64,000 nucleotides of DNA from Sorlinia euscelidii (GCF_036452155.1 NZ_JAWJZY010000005.1); one strand, 5' to 3'. Shown: positions 25,458 to 35,483, counted from the stretch's first letter. Notes: generated by a model not told the origin, from the sequence alone. Made by a program: numbers and translations.

Positions 25458-26596
25458 TGGATCAACAAAAACGGCTCTGGCGCGCACAGCCAGGTTTTCA
25501 GCTTCTCTCAAAATTTTTTCAGATCAACTGGTTCTATGTTGTCCTGATCTGCGGACTGGCCGGTGTCGGTTATATGGCGTTGTTCTCAGCCGGCGGAGGG
25601 AGCGCGAAATCCTTCGCGCACCCGCAGATTGTCCGTTTCGCTTTCGGGCTGGTCATGATGGTGTTCGTGGCCTTCGTCAGTCCGCGCTTTCTGCGCCGTC
25701 TGGCGATCCCGATCTACCTGTTATCCATAGTGCTGCTGGTGCTTGTCCTGCATATGGGGCACGTCGGTAAAGGGGCTGAACGTTGGATTATGATTGCGGG
25801 CATCCAGTTCCAACCCTCTGAATTCGCGAAAGTCGCCCTCGTCCTCATGCTCGCAAGCTGGTTCCATCGCGTGAGCCGTGAGAAGATGGGGAACCTGCTT
25901 TACCTTATTCCACCGGCGATTATGACACTCCTGCCGGTCGCGTTAATCCTGAAAGAGCCCAATCTCGGCACGGCGGTCATCACGGCGCTAATCGCGGCGG
26001 CGATGTTTTTCGTGGCGGGGATGCGCTTGTGGCTGATTGTGATTCTGGCGGTGCCTTTACCGTTTCTGGGGGGCTTTGTTTACAATCACCTGCATGATTA
26101 CCAGAAGGCGCGTATCGATACGTTCATCCACCCGGAAACGGATCCGCTCGGCGCGGGCTATAACATCATCCAGTCCAAAATCGCCCTTGGCTCAGGCGGG
26201 ATGTGGGGTGAAGGCTATCTACGCGGGTCGCAGGGGCAGCTTAATTTTCTGCCGGAGAAACAGACGGACTTTATCTTTACGATGATCGGGGAGGAATGGG
26301 GGTATGTCGGCGCCATTGCCGTGATGGCGCTGCTGGCGTGCCTCAGTATCGGCGGCGTGCTGATGTCGATGCGCTGCCGCAATCAGTTCAGCCGGTTGCT
26401 CGCCCTCGGGATCGCCATCGATTTCTTCATGTATTGCGCGGTCAACCTCTCCATGGTGATGGGCGTCATCCCGGTGGGCGGGGTGCCTTTGCCGCTCATC
26501 TCCTATGGTGGGTCGGCGATGCTGACAATGATGTTCGGGTTCGGGCTGCTTCTATCCAGTTGGGTGCACCGCGATGAACGTGAGAGGGTGGATTAG
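25457..26596 (+). CDS. rodA: Rod shape-determining protein RodA (SEDS glycosyltransferase)
   Basis: A 379-residue polytopic membrane protein with about ten helices. SEDS landmarks include KGAERWIMIAGIQFQPSEFAKVALV, LKEPNLGTAVI, GEEWGYVGAIAVM and the C-terminal GVIPVGGVPLPLISYGGSA. It polymerises lipid II glycan strands and works as a pair with PBP2, encoded just upstream. The GTG at 25457 overlaps the mrdA TAG by one base. The gene ends the five-gene shape operon and converges on glyS. Confidence 0.97.
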   Translation: MDQQKRLWRAQPGFQLLSKFFQINWFYVVLICGLAGVGYMALFSAGGGSAKSFAHPQIVRFAFGLVMMVFVAFVSPRFLRRLAIPIYLLSIVLLVLVLHMGHVGKGAERWIMIAGIQFQPSEFAKVALVLMLASWFHRVSREKMGNLLYLIPPAIMTLLPVALILKEPNLGTAVITALIAAAMFFVAGMRLWLIVILAVPLPFLGGFVYNHLHDYQKARIDTFIHPETDPLGAGYNIIQSKIALGSGGMWGEGYLRGSQGQLNFLPEKQTDFIFTMIGEEWGYVGAIAVMALLACLSIGGVLMSMRCRNQFSRLLALGIAIDFFMYCAVNLSMVMGVIPVGGVPLPLISYGGSAMLTMMFGFGLLLSSWVHRDERERVD

Positions 26597-26648
26597 GGAG
26601 GTGGTTTCCAATCAGGCTCTGGTCTCAGCGCCGCCTCTTCACGGCAGC

Positions 26649-28718
26649 CTATCCCTGAATTTGTGAGAAGTCCGCGATCTGGCCTAGCACTTCATTGACC
26701 CTATTAAGAAGGCGCAGCCGGTTGATGCGGCGGGCAGGGTGAGGGTCGTTGACTTTCACGGCCTCGAAGAACTGGTCGATCGGCGCGCGGAGGGTCGCGG
26801 CGGCTTTCATAGCCTTTTCGTAGTGAGTCCAGTCCATAAACTTAGCGATTTCCGGTGCCGCACTCTTAAGAGCTTCGTGAAGCGCCCGTTCAGAAGGATC
26901 GACAAAAAGTCTTTCATCCGGCTCACCCGTGTGAGGGCCATCTTTCCGATTTTCGATGTGCAGGATGTTCGCGGCGCGCTTACTTGCAGCGACAAGATGT
27001 GGGCCGTCACCTCTGGAAAATCTCAAACGAAGCGCTTCCGCGCGCCTCATCAGATCTCGTATGTCATTATCCATCGCTTTCGACATGACAGCTGCGATAA
27101 TATCCTGAGCGACACCGTTTCCCCTCAATTGTACACGCACACGTTCAGCCATGAACTTGTCGAACTTCGCGAAAACTGCCGAATGGTCGCAATTGACTGG
27201 TTGCAAAGTAAGCGCCTTCCTGAAAACGTCCTCCAAATCCAATGTCAATCCTGCTCTGTCAATGACACGGATAATGCCGAGCGCGGCACGCCTTAGAGCA
27301 AAGGGATCACCAGAGCCCGTTGGCATCTCGCCAATCGCGAAAAAACCGGCCAGAATATCGAACCGATCCGCGAGAGCGACGGCGATGGCGGCGTAGGAAG
27401 GCATGCCGTGTTCGCCATCAGCGCAAGAAAGATAATGGGCCCGAATTGCCGCTGTTACTTCGAAGGCTTCCCCGTCATGTTTGGCATAATATTCACCTGC
27501 AATCCCTTGCAATTCGGGAAATTCGCCTACCATGCCAGTTGTCAAATCCGCCTTGGCGAGTTCCGCTGCGCGGTGCGCATGACGTTTTTCCTCATTCGTC
27601 TCGCAGACGATATCGGCAATCACGTCCGTTAGCTCAACTAAACGCTTGACGCGGTCGCCAACCGAGCCAAGTTTTTCGTGGAACGTGACGTTATCCAGCG
27701 CGCCGACGCGGGATTCTAAAGTCACTTTGCGGTCCAGCTCCCAGAAATGCCACGCATCGGCGAAACGTGCGCGTAGGACACGTTCATTCCCGGCAATTGT
27801 CGCGGCCCCGCCATCGGGAAATTCCTGATTGGCGAGGAACAGGAAGAAAGGCGCAATGCTTCCACCATCATAACGCGTTGCGAAATAGCGCTGATGCGTG
27901 CGCATCGACACCTGCCGCACTTCGTCAGGCAGCTCCATAAACTGGGCGTCGATCTTGCCTAACATTGGCAAGGGCCATTCTGTGAGGCCCACGACCTCAT
28001 CGAGCAGGCCCTTATCTTCAACGATCTGGAGATTCTGTGCCGCGGCAACTTCCTTAAGGCCCTTCTGGATAACATCCCGTCGCGCCTCCGCCTCAAGAAT
28101 AACCTTCCGCTCCCGCAGCCCCTCCCGGTAACCCTCATACGAGGACACCGCAAACAATTCCGGCGCGAGGAAACGATGTCCCTGTGACAAATTGCCGGAT
28201 GTCAGCCCGTGGCCGTCATCATCCCCGCGCGCCAGCGTGAAGGGCACGATGTCGCCATCCAGAACCGCGATCATCCGGCGCAGCGGGCGCACCCATGTGA
28301 AGGCGCTGCCATTTCCCCAGCGCATGGATTTCGGCCAGGTGAAATTCCAAAGCATCTCCGGCACGATTTCCTGCAGGAAAGATGCCGCGCTGCGTTCCGC
28401 GATTTCGCGATTCAGCACCCAGAAGCCTTTTTCCTCCTGCAGATCAGATTTTTTTGCGTCATGCTTGCGCAGGAAGCCCATTACAGCCTGGTCCGGCGCG
28501 GTGACACGCGGGCCACGTTCCGACTGCGTTGAAGCGGGGACGGTGGCGTCAATGGTGACAGCAAGACCGATGCGCCGCGGCCCCCAGAATGGCTTCAAAT
28601 CGAATGGCTTCAGAGCTGACAGGCGCTCCTTCAGAGCCTGCGCGAGCGCTTCCGTGGCGGGCTGCTGCATGGCGGCAGGGATTTCCTCACTTTCCAGCGC
28701 GAGAAGAAACTCAGCCAT
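26649..28718 (-). CDS. glyS: Glycine--tRNA ligase beta subunit
   Basis: A 689-residue GlyRS beta subunit, the same length as in E. coli. It begins MAEFLLALESEEIPA and includes WPKSMRW, the HD-like segment and the C-terminal anticodon-binding DALR-like region (FFEAVKVNDPHPARRINRLRLL). With the alpha subunit it forms the tetrameric bacterial GlyRS that charges tRNA-Gly. The ATG at 28718 is inside the end of glyQ (8-base overlap), so translation is probably coupled. The longer upstream frame to 28799 lies within glyQ and is not used. Confidence 0.97.
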   Translation of the reverse strand: MAEFLLALESEEIPAAMQQPATEALAQALKERLSALKPFDLKPFWGPRRIGLAVTIDATVPASTQSERGPRVTAPDQAVMGFLRKHDAKKSDLQEEKGFWVLNREIAERSAASFLQEIVPEMLWNFTWPKSMRWGNGSAFTWVRPLRRMIAVLDGDIVPFTLARGDDDGHGLTSGNLSQGHRFLAPELFAVSSYEGYREGLRERKVILEAEARRDVIQKGLKEVAAAQNLQIVEDKGLLDEVVGLTEWPLPMLGKIDAQFMELPDEVRQVSMRTHQRYFATRYDGGSIAPFFLFLANQEFPDGGAATIAGNERVLRARFADAWHFWELDRKVTLESRVGALDNVTFHEKLGSVGDRVKRLVELTDVIADIVCETNEEKRHAHRAAELAKADLTTGMVGEFPELQGIAGEYYAKHDGEAFEVTAAIRAHYLSCADGEHGMPSYAAIAVALADRFDILAGFFAIGEMPTGSGDPFALRRAALGIIRVIDRAGLTLDLEDVFRKALTLQPVNCDHSAVFAKFDKFMAERVRVQLRGNGVAQDIIAAVMSKAMDNDIRDLMRRAEALRLRFSRGDGPHLVAASKRAANILHIENRKDGPHTGEPDERLFVDPSERALHEALKSAAPEIAKFMDWTHYEKAMKAAATLRAPIDQFFEAVKVNDPHPARRINRLRLLNRVNEVLGQIADFSQIQG

Positions 28719-29604
28719 GATGCACCTCTTTTTCACCTGCGAGCCAGGCTTCGCAACTCGCCTTCGCAAGCGTGCGCACCCTGCTAATATAGGAGGCACG
28801 TTCAGAAACGGAGATCACGCCGCGCGCGTCAAGCAGGTTGAAAATGTGACTGGCCTTCAGGCAGTAATCGTAAGCGGGTTGCGCCAACCCGTCCGTCGCC
28901 AGACGCGTCGCTTCCTGCTCCGCATCAATAAAGTGTCGAAAAAGCATTTCTGTATTGGCGCATTCAAAATTAAACTTGGAATAATCCTGTTCCGCCCGGC
29001 GGAAAATATCGCCATACGTCAGGCCCGCATCATTATAAGCGAGGTCATAGACATTCTCCACGCCCTGCACATACATGGCGAGGCGTTCCAGCCCATATGT
29101 CAATTCGGTTGAAGGGAGCTCGGTCGCGATACCGCCCACCTGCTGGAAATAAGTGAACTGCGTCACCTCCATCCCATCGCACCAGACTTCCCATCCCAGT
29201 CCCCAAGCGCCGATTGTCGGGTTTTCCCAGTCATCTTCCACAAAGCGTATGTCATGGAGATGCGGGTCGATGCCGATGGCGCGGTAGGATTCAAGGAGGA
29301 GGTCCTGACTATTTTCGGGTGTGGGTTTAAAAAGGACCTGATACTGATAATAATGTTGAAGGCGGTTCGGATTTTCCCCATAACGCCCGTCAGAGGGGCG
29401 GCGGCAGGGTTGGACGTACGCCGCCTTCCAGGGGCGTGGCCCGAGGGCGCGCAACGTTGTATGCGGGGAGAGCGTGCCCGCGCCGAGTTCCGTATCATAG
29501 GGTTGCAATATGGCGCAGCCCCGCTCTGACCAGAAGGTGTGCAGACGCAAAATCATATTCTGAAAGGAGAGGGGCGTCCCCCGATCCGATGGCTGTAACG
29601 TCAC
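28711..29604 (-). CDS. glyQ: Glycine--tRNA ligase alpha subunit
   Basis: A 297-residue GlyRS alpha subunit, the catalytic class II core. It contains ALGPRPWKAAYVQPCRRPSD, GRYGENPNRLQHYYQYQVL, DIRFVEDDWENPTIGAWGLG and EVTQFTYFQQVGG. The start is probably the GTG at 29604, which gives VTLQPSDRGTPLSFQNMIL, matching the usual position just before the first helix. The open frame extends upstream to 29859, but that part is not GlyQ-like. It is the first gene of the glyQ-glyS pair and is divergent from the DUF2076 gene. Confidence 0.95.
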   Translation of the reverse strand: MTLQPSDRGTPLSFQNMILRLHTFWSERGCAILQPYDTELGAGTLSPHTTLRALGPRPWKAAYVQPCRRPSDGRYGENPNRLQHYYQYQVLFKPTPENSQDLLLESYRAIGIDPHLHDIRFVEDDWENPTIGAWGLGWEVWCDGMEVTQFTYFQQVGGIATELPSTELTYGLERLAMYVQGVENVYDLAYNDAGLTYGDIFRRAEQDYSKFNFECANTEMLFRHFIDAEQEATRLATDGLAQPAYDYCLKASHIFNLLDARGVISVSERASYISRVRTLAKASCEAWLAGEKEVHHG

Positions 29605-29745
29605 GCTCGACAGCTCCGAAGTCTGATAAAGCCTCCCTCTTAACGCCTCAGGACGGGGAAGAAAACACATCTTCGCATGATACTTGCCAGAATAGGGAAT
29701 TGCCCCCACATTCAAATGACATTGTTTTGACGCGGAGAGCGCCCC

Positions 29746-30516
29746 ATGAACCAGCAGGAACGTGACCTTATTGCGCAATTTGTCGCGCGTGTCGGTGGTG
29801 AGCAAAGCAATGCCCAGCCCGGCACGGCCCTTGCCCCTATCGACCCGGAAGCGGATCAATGGATCAAGGAAAATTTTTCAAAACATCCGGAGGCCGCTTA
29901 CCGCGTAACTCAAATGGCGGTGGTTCAGGAGGCGGCGCTGGCTGAGGCGCAAAATCGCATTCGCCAATTGCAGTTTCAGCTTCAGCAGGCGCATCAACAG
30001 GCCCAGCGCGGCGCGTCAGGCGGGTTTTTGAGCAATCTGTTCGGCGGTAATCGCGCGCAGCAAAATGCGTCGCCGCCGCCCGGCTGGGGCGCACCGCAGG
30101 GCGCGCCGGGCCCTTACCCACAGCAGCCCGCGCCCAATCCGGGTTTCGGGGCCCAGGGTGGTTACCCACCCAATTACAATACCGGTATGTTTCCGGCCCG
30201 CGGAACCGGGTTTCTCGGCTCGGCTTTGACGACGGCGACAGGCGTCGCAGGCGGTATGTTGGCGGCAAACGCCCTATCCAGCCTGTTCTCAAGCCATCAT
30301 TTCGGCGTTGACCCCGCTGCGGGCGGCCTTGCCGGCGGGGCTGCAACCGGTAATTTCGGTGAAATGGGGCAGGACCCCTTCGCCGGGTCCGGGATTGATG
30401 CCGGAAATGATTATGACGTGGACCAATGGGGTCACGGCGATAATAACCCCAGTTGGGGGGGTGACGACGCAGGTTGGGGCGGCGATGATGGCGGCGGGTT
30501 TGACGATTCGTTCTGA
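29746..30516 (+). CDS. DUF2076 domain-containing protein
   Basis: A 256-residue protein with the DUF2076 plan: an N-terminal helical part (MNQQERDLIAQFVARV, later NRIRQLQFQLQQAHQQ), a Pro/Gly/Ala-rich linker, a glycine-rich hydrophobic segment (FLGSALTTATGVAGGMLAAN) and an acidic, Gly/Asp/Trp-rich tail (GWGGDDGGGFDDSF). It has no cleavable signal peptide. The family is described as possible periplasmic or membrane-associated proteins with no proven role. It is divergent from glyQ and precedes the Rieske reductase by 240 bases. Confidence 0.85.
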   Translation: MNQQERDLIAQFVARVGGEQSNAQPGTALAPIDPEADQWIKENFSKHPEAAYRVTQMAVVQEAALAEAQNRIRQLQFQLQQAHQQAQRGASGGFLSNLFGGNRAQQNASPPPGWGAPQGAPGPYPQQPAPNPGFGAQGGYPPNYNTGMFPARGTGFLGSALTTATGVAGGMLAANALSSLFSSHHFGVDPAAGGLAGGAATGNFGEMGQDPFAGSGIDAGNDYDVDQWGHGDNNPSWGGDDAGWGGDDGGGFDDSF

Positions 30517-30758
30517 CCTGATCGGTTCGAGGGACGTGGCGCCCGGATGCGCCCTCAGGCGTGTCAGAAATTTAGCGCGGATTTCAATCTGTCCGACGTT
30601 GATTCGATAGGCTTTTTCAACACGCCCGGTTTCATTCATCTCCACGTCATCTGAGGCCCCACCGCATCTGGCGGGCCATGTTTCGTTATGACTTGCTCAA
30701 CCCTTTTGCGGGACTTGCGTTCTCTCTTCCTCGGAGTTTCCGATAGAAAGGCGCTCTT

Positions 30759-32282
30759 ATGAGTGAAGTCAGGAAAAGCTGGGTTAAAGTCGCCGCGTTT
30801 GACACGTTGGAGGAAAATATCCCCAAGGCCGTCAAACTGGATGACACGCCGCTTATTCTGCTCCGTATTGCAGACGGGGTGCGTGCTTTCGCCGGGAAAT
30901 GTCCGCATAAGGGTGCGCCGATGGAGAAGGGGGTTGTCTGCTCCCTCACCAATTTTACCCATGCGCTCGTCTGCCCCTGGCATAAAGCCGTCTTCTCGGT
31001 GGAAAATGGACGCAGAATTGCCCCCCCGGCCCTCGATCCGCTGGAAAGATATGAGGCAATGGTGCGGGGCGGTGATGTCTATGTTTCCGTCAAGCCGAAA
31101 GCCCTGCCACAACCCACCCCCATGCGGCAGCATGAGCACGTGGCCATTGCCGGTGCGGGTGCCGCCGCGCTGGCCGCCTGCGTGACCCTAAGGGAGTCCG
31201 GCTTTGAAGGGCGCATCACCATGATCAGCCCTGAAGAGCGTAAACCTTATGATCGCACTGCGCTCAGTAAATCCACCCTCGCCGCCGCGCCGGAAGATAT
31301 TGAAATCCCCCCATTACGTGATGAAAACTGGTACACGGAGCACCGCGTCGATCTCGTGCATGATAAAATCGTGCGTTTCGATTATGAGACGCGCACCCTT
31401 GAGCTGAAAAAAGGGGATGCGATTACGGCGGAGCATGTTTTGCTCGCGACCGGATCGGCGGCGAAGCAACTCGATATTCCCGGTATCGGATTTGAGGGTG
31501 TCTACACTTTGCGCAGTGCCGCCGATGCACTGGCCATTGCGGGGCAACTGGGGGACAAAGTGGCTGCCGTCATTATCGGCTCCGGTTTTATCGGTATGGA
31601 GGCCGCCGCCGCCTTACGAAAAAGAGGTGTCGGTGTCACAGTCGTTTCCCGAACGGAATTCCCGTTTGAGAAACAGTTCGGCCCGGACATCGCATCCAGC
31701 CTGCGCCGCCTGCATGAGGATCACGGCACAGCCTTTATCCCCAAGCGCAATGTCGTGAAAATCAGGGGAAAAGGGCGTGTGGACTGGGTTGAGCTGGATG
31801 ATGGAACGCGCCTGACGGCTTCAGTGGTGCTCGTAGGAGCGGGGGCAGAGCCTGAATTGCATTATATAGACGGCCTTCCCCGTAATCCCCGCAATGGTGG
31901 CCTGGATGTGGATCATCATATGTCGCTGGGGAATGATGTTTTCGCGGCGGGGGATATTGCGAGTGTGCCCTTTGGTGAGAAACGCTACCGCATCGAGCAT
32001 TGGCGCACCGCGCAAAGCCAGGGGCAGATTGCTGCGCGCGCCATGCTGGGCCTGCCGGTTGAGGAACTGACGACGCCTTATTTCTGGACACAGCAATATG
32101 ATCAGAAGTTGGAATGGGTGGGCTGGCCGGGTGAGGATTATGACCATATTGAGATCGATGGTGATGTCGATAATTTCAAATTTATCGCCCGGCTGGAGAA
32201 AAAGGGAAAACTGGTCGGGGTGATTGGCTCAAAACATCCGAAAGAGATGGGGCGCATCGCCGTCCGCTTTGACGAAGCTTGA
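30759..32282 (+). CDS. Rieske [2Fe-2S]-AIF-type FAD-dependent reductase
   Basis: A 507-residue two-part enzyme. The N-terminal Rieske domain carries cluster ligands Cys48/His50 (CPHKGA) and Cys72/His75 (CPWH). From about residue 130 a pyridine nucleotide-disulfide oxidoreductase follows with an FAD-binding GAGAAALAA, the NAD-binding IIGSGFIGMEAAAALRKRG and GDIASVPFG. The fusion resembles AIF-like proteins and ferredoxin reductases that feed electrons to oxygenases. The partner and substrate are unknown, and no oxygenase is nearby. The ATG at 30759 is preceded by gaaaggcg. It has no export signal, so it should be cytoplasmic. Confidence 0.9.
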   Translation: MSEVRKSWVKVAAFDTLEENIPKAVKLDDTPLILLRIADGVRAFAGKCPHKGAPMEKGVVCSLTNFTHALVCPWHKAVFSVENGRRIAPPALDPLERYEAMVRGGDVYVSVKPKALPQPTPMRQHEHVAIAGAGAAALAACVTLRESGFEGRITMISPEERKPYDRTALSKSTLAAAPEDIEIPPLRDENWYTEHRVDLVHDKIVRFDYETRTLELKKGDAITAEHVLLATGSAAKQLDIPGIGFEGVYTLRSAADALAIAGQLGDKVAAVIIGSGFIGMEAAAALRKRGVGVTVVSRTEFPFEKQFGPDIASSLRRLHEDHGTAFIPKRNVVKIRGKGRVDWVELDDGTRLTASVVLVGAGAEPELHYIDGLPRNPRNGGLDVDHHMSLGNDVFAAGDIASVPFGEKRYRIEHWRTAQSQGQIAARAMLGLPVEELTTPYFWTQQYDQKLEWVGWPGEDYDHIEIDGDVDNFKFIARLEKKGKLVGVIGSKHPKEMGRIAVRFDEA

Positions 32283-32430
32283 CATAAGCCGGATTCGGCG
32301 GCTTTTTGCGCAGTCAAACGGTGCCCTCTTATTCCTGCCATCGTCTCATCAGGTTTTCTTGACCTGATTCGAGGCTTCAGCGATGCCGAGGGTGCGCGTT
32401 GACTGCGTACGCCAGAACAGGAAAGCCGTG

Positions 32431-34218
32431 ATGCATCTTTATCGATCCCATTATTGCAACGCCCTCCGTGCGGGTGATGCGGGCACGACTGTGCGGCTTT
32501 CAGGCTGGGTGCATAGCAAGCGGGATCACGGTGGCCTGCTCTTTATCGATTTACGGGATGAACGCGGCGTGACGCAGATCGTCATCCCCGCCGGAACATC
32601 CTTACTGGACGTTGCTGAGCGCCTCCGTGTGGAGAGCGTCATCACGGTCACGGGTGAGGTTGTTCTGCGTGAGGGGGGGCAGCGCAACGCCAATATCCCG
32701 ACAGGTGATATCGAGATCCGCGCGCAGGATCTGGTGGTGCAGTCAGCCGCGACGGTGCTGCCTTTTCAGGTGAATGGCAGCGAGTCCTATCCCGAAGATC
32801 TGCGCCTGAAACATCGTTATCTTGATCTGCGGCGTGAGCAGATGCATCGCAATATTCTTCTGCGTTCCCGCATTATTGCAAGTCTGCGGCAACGGATGCA
32901 ATCCCATGACTTCATCGAGTTGCAGACGCCGATCCTGACGGCTTCCTCGCCGGAAGGGGCGCGAGACTTCCTTGTGCCGGCGCGGCTTCATCCAGGCAAA
33001 TTTTACGCTCTGCCGCAAGCACCCCAGCAATTCAAGCAATTGGCGATGATCGCCGGGTTTGATCGCTATTTCCAGATCGCCCCGTGTTTCCGGGATGAGG
33101 CCTCCCGCGCGGATCGGAGCCCGGGCGAGTTTTATCAGCTTGATTTCGAGATGGCTTTCGCCACGCAGGAAGATGTCTTTGCGGTTATGGAAGACGTGCT
33201 CGGCGGCGTCTTCTCCGAGTTCGGCAAGGGGCGGACGGTGGATCAGGCGCCCTTCCGCCGCATCACTTACCAGGATGCGCTTGATCAATATGGTTCCGAT
33301 AAACCCGATCTGCGCAATCCTCTCATCATTTGTGACGTGACGGGCGTTTTTGATGGCGCTTCTTTCGGGCTGTTCGCGCAGATCGTTGCGAAAGGCGGAT
33401 GGGTGCGCGCCATCCCGGCCCCTGGCGCGGGGACGAAACCGCGTGGTTTCTTTGACAAGCTCAATAACTGGGCGCGTGAGAACGGCGCCGGAGGGCTGGG
33501 TTACATTATTTTTGAGGAAGATGGCGGCAAGGGGCCTATCGCCAAAAACCTTGATGCGCAACGCGTCACCGCCATCCGTGAGGCTTGTGGCCTTGCCGCG
33601 GGGGACGCTGTCTTCTTCGCGGCTGGCCCACGTGAGGATGTGACGAAATTTGCCGGGCTCGTGCGGACGCGTGTTGCGGAAGAGCTTGATCTGGTTGAGA
33701 AAAACGCTTTCCGCTTCTGCTGGATTATTGATTTCCCCATGTATGAACGCGATCCGGAAACGGGGCGGATCGATTTCTCACATAATCCGTTTTCCATGCC
33801 GCAAGGGGGGCTGGAAGCGTTGCAGACGCAGGACCCGTTGGAGATCAAAGCCTATCAGTATGACATCGTCTGTAACGGCATTGAGCTTTCCTCCGGCGCG
33901 ATCCGTAACCATCTGCCGGATGTCATGATCCGCGCCTTTGAAATCGCAGGATATGATGAAAAGGTCGTGGAGGCGCATTTTGGCGGCATGTTGAATGCCT
34001 TCCGCTTCGGCGCGCCGCCGCATGGCGGTTCCGCACCTGGTGTGGATCGCATGGTGATGTTGCTGGCGGATGAGCCGAATATCCGCGAGGTGATCCTCTT
34101 CCCGCTTAATCAGCAGGGGGAGGATCTGATGATGGGCGCACCTGCCCAGATCACATCTGAGCGTCTCAAGGAATTATCTCTGGCGCCCCTGCCACCGAAA
34201 CCCAAAATCGTTTCCTGA
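32431..34218 (+). CDS. aspS: Aspartate--tRNA ligase
   Basis: A 595-residue bacterial-type AspRS: an OB-fold anticodon domain (VRLSGWVHSKRDHGGLLFID), class II motif 2 (FRDEASRADRSPGEFYQLD), a GAD insertion domain and the C-terminal motif 3 (GGSAPGVDRMVMLLAD). ATG 32431 is used because MHLYRSHYCNALRAGD is the usual start; the upstream frame from 32383 is unconserved. It has ggaaag as ribosome site. Whether it also charges tRNA-Asn, as many alphaproteobacterial AspRS do, cannot be told here. It converges on xthA. Confidence 0.97.
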   Translation: MHLYRSHYCNALRAGDAGTTVRLSGWVHSKRDHGGLLFIDLRDERGVTQIVIPAGTSLLDVAERLRVESVITVTGEVVLREGGQRNANIPTGDIEIRAQDLVVQSAATVLPFQVNGSESYPEDLRLKHRYLDLRREQMHRNILLRSRIIASLRQRMQSHDFIELQTPILTASSPEGARDFLVPARLHPGKFYALPQAPQQFKQLAMIAGFDRYFQIAPCFRDEASRADRSPGEFYQLDFEMAFATQEDVFAVMEDVLGGVFSEFGKGRTVDQAPFRRITYQDALDQYGSDKPDLRNPLIICDVTGVFDGASFGLFAQIVAKGGWVRAIPAPGAGTKPRGFFDKLNNWARENGAGGLGYIIFEEDGGKGPIAKNLDAQRVTAIREACGLAAGDAVFFAAGPREDVTKFAGLVRTRVAEELDLVEKNAFRFCWIIDFPMYERDPETGRIDFSHNPFSMPQGGLEALQTQDPLEIKAYQYDIVCNGIELSSGAIRNHLPDVMIRAFEIAGYDEKVVEAHFGGMLNAFRFGAPPHGGSAPGVDRMVMLLADEPNIREVILFPLNQQGEDLMMGAPAQITSERLKELSLAPLPPKPKIVS

Positions 34219-34235
34219 GAGGCGATCGGCGCACC

Positions 34236-35006
34236 TCATCGCGCCGGCAGGAAACCGAACGTGACCGGCGCGTGATCCGACGCCCGGTCTTTCTCCCGCT
34301 CGGCACGATCGACCTCCGCCGTCGAGAGCCTGTCCGCCATGGAGGGGGAGAGCAAAGCGTGGTCAATCCGTAACCCGCGATTGCGCGGCAAGGCACCGGC
34401 CTGATAATCCCAATATGTATAACAGGGGTCATGCGGGTGCAGGACGCGCATGGCGTCCGTCAATCCGAGATGAAGAAGGCGTCTCCAGGCTTCCCGACTT
34501 TCCGGTCGGATGAGGGCATCATGCGGGTCCAGCGCGCCGGGGGCGAAATCAAAATCGGTCGGGCAGATATTATAATCGCCGAGGAAAATGAATGCCTGCC
34601 CGGAAACAAGTTTCTCATGTGCGCGCCGCGTCAGCGCCGCGAAGAAATCCAGTTTTTTCTGAAATCCGTCGGCACCTCCGGAATTGCCATTCGGCAGATA
34701 GAGATTGCCGATGCAGATATCGCCGATGACGACTTCCAGATAGCGGGCTTCATCATAGTCAAAACCGTCCAGGCCCGGTGAGATCACCTTTGGTTCCTCA
34801 CGCGTCAAAATGGCGACACCATTATAGGCTTTCTGCCCCATGACGGTGCAATGATAGCCAGCTTCCTGCAACGTGGCGGGGAATTGCGCGTCCTGGCATT
34901 TCAACTCCTGCAAGCAAAGCGCATCCGGCTGATGCGCCGCCAGCCACGCCATGACGGCTGTGCCCCTCTGACGCACGGAATTGACGTTCCAACTCGTGAT
35001 TTTCAA
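34236..35006 (-). CDS. xthA: Exodeoxyribonuclease III
   Basis: A 256-residue AP endonuclease/exonuclease of the ExoIII family. MKITSWNVNSVRQR, LQELKCQD (catalytic Glu), GNLYLPNG, FLGDYNICP and the C-terminal RIDHALLS and ASDHAPV are the standard motifs. It removes 3' blocks and cuts at abasic sites in base-excision repair. It is convergent with aspS, only 17 bases apart, and a CGGCGC/GCGCCG stem at 34227-34246 sits across the junction without a clear T-tract. The upstream gene erpA is on the same strand, 46 bases away. Confidence 0.96.
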   Translation of the reverse strand: MKITSWNVNSVRQRGTAVMAWLAAHQPDALCLQELKCQDAQFPATLQEAGYHCTVMGQKAYNGVAILTREEPKVISPGLDGFDYDEARYLEVVIGDICIGNLYLPNGNSGGADGFQKKLDFFAALTRRAHEKLVSGQAFIFLGDYNICPTDFDFAPGALDPHDALIRPESREAWRRLLHLGLTDAMRVLHPHDPCYTYWDYQAGALPRNRGLRIDHALLSPSMADRLSTAEVDRAEREKDRASDHAPVTFGFLPAR

Positions 35007-35052
35007 ATCGCGCCCCTCTTATTCTTGTTCATTCCCTGATCAATGCGGGCCC

Positions 35053-35427
35053 TTAATCGAGGGAGAAGCTGGAGCCGCACCCGCAGGAGGAGGCCGCATT
35101 GGGATTACTTACCGCAAAATGCGCGCCCATCAATTTATCCACCCATTCAAGCCGCGCACCGGAAAGGAGGGTCATACTCGTTTCATCGACGACAACCGAA
35201 ACGCCGCCCTGCTCAATCACAATGTCATCCTCATGGCGTGCGTCATCGAGTTTGAATCGATATTGAAACCCGTTACACCCCCCGGCATCCACCGCGACGC
35301 GCAGGGACGTGCCCGAGGGCGCGCTCTGCTCCGCGAGGATTTCCCCGATGCGACGTGCCGCCTCGTCCGAGACGGAAAAAGCGGGGCTTTCAGGGGCGGG
35401 GTTTTGTGGGGCTGAATTTGTCGTCAT
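35053..35427 (-). CDS. erpA: Iron-sulfur cluster insertion protein (A-type carrier)
   Basis: A 124-residue A-type carrier with the three conserved cysteines Cys51 (GGCNGFQY), Cys115 and Cys117 (SSCGCG). The N-terminal 15 residues are a Pro/Ala-rich extension. It delivers [Fe-S] clusters to target proteins. ErpA is the likely identity because the gene pairs with dgt, a common alphaproteobacterial arrangement, but IscA-type proteins share these motifs. It is divergent from dgt with 56 bases between the starts. Confidence 0.9.
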   Translation of the reverse strand: MTTNSAPQNPAPESPAFSVSDEAARRIGEILAEQSAPSGTSLRVAVDAGGCNGFQYRFKLDDARHEDDIVIEQGGVSVVVDETSMTLLSGARLEWVDKLMGAHFAVSNPNAASSCGCGSSFSLD

Positions 35428-35483
35428 AATGAGTCAATATAATCGGTAAACCGCTAATCTCAAGGATCACCTGGAGAGTTGCC

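Noticed and set aside
34227..34246. CGGCGC/GCGCCG stem between convergent aspS and xthA
   Set aside because: Only a 6-bp stem with an 8-base loop and no T-tract; not called a terminator.
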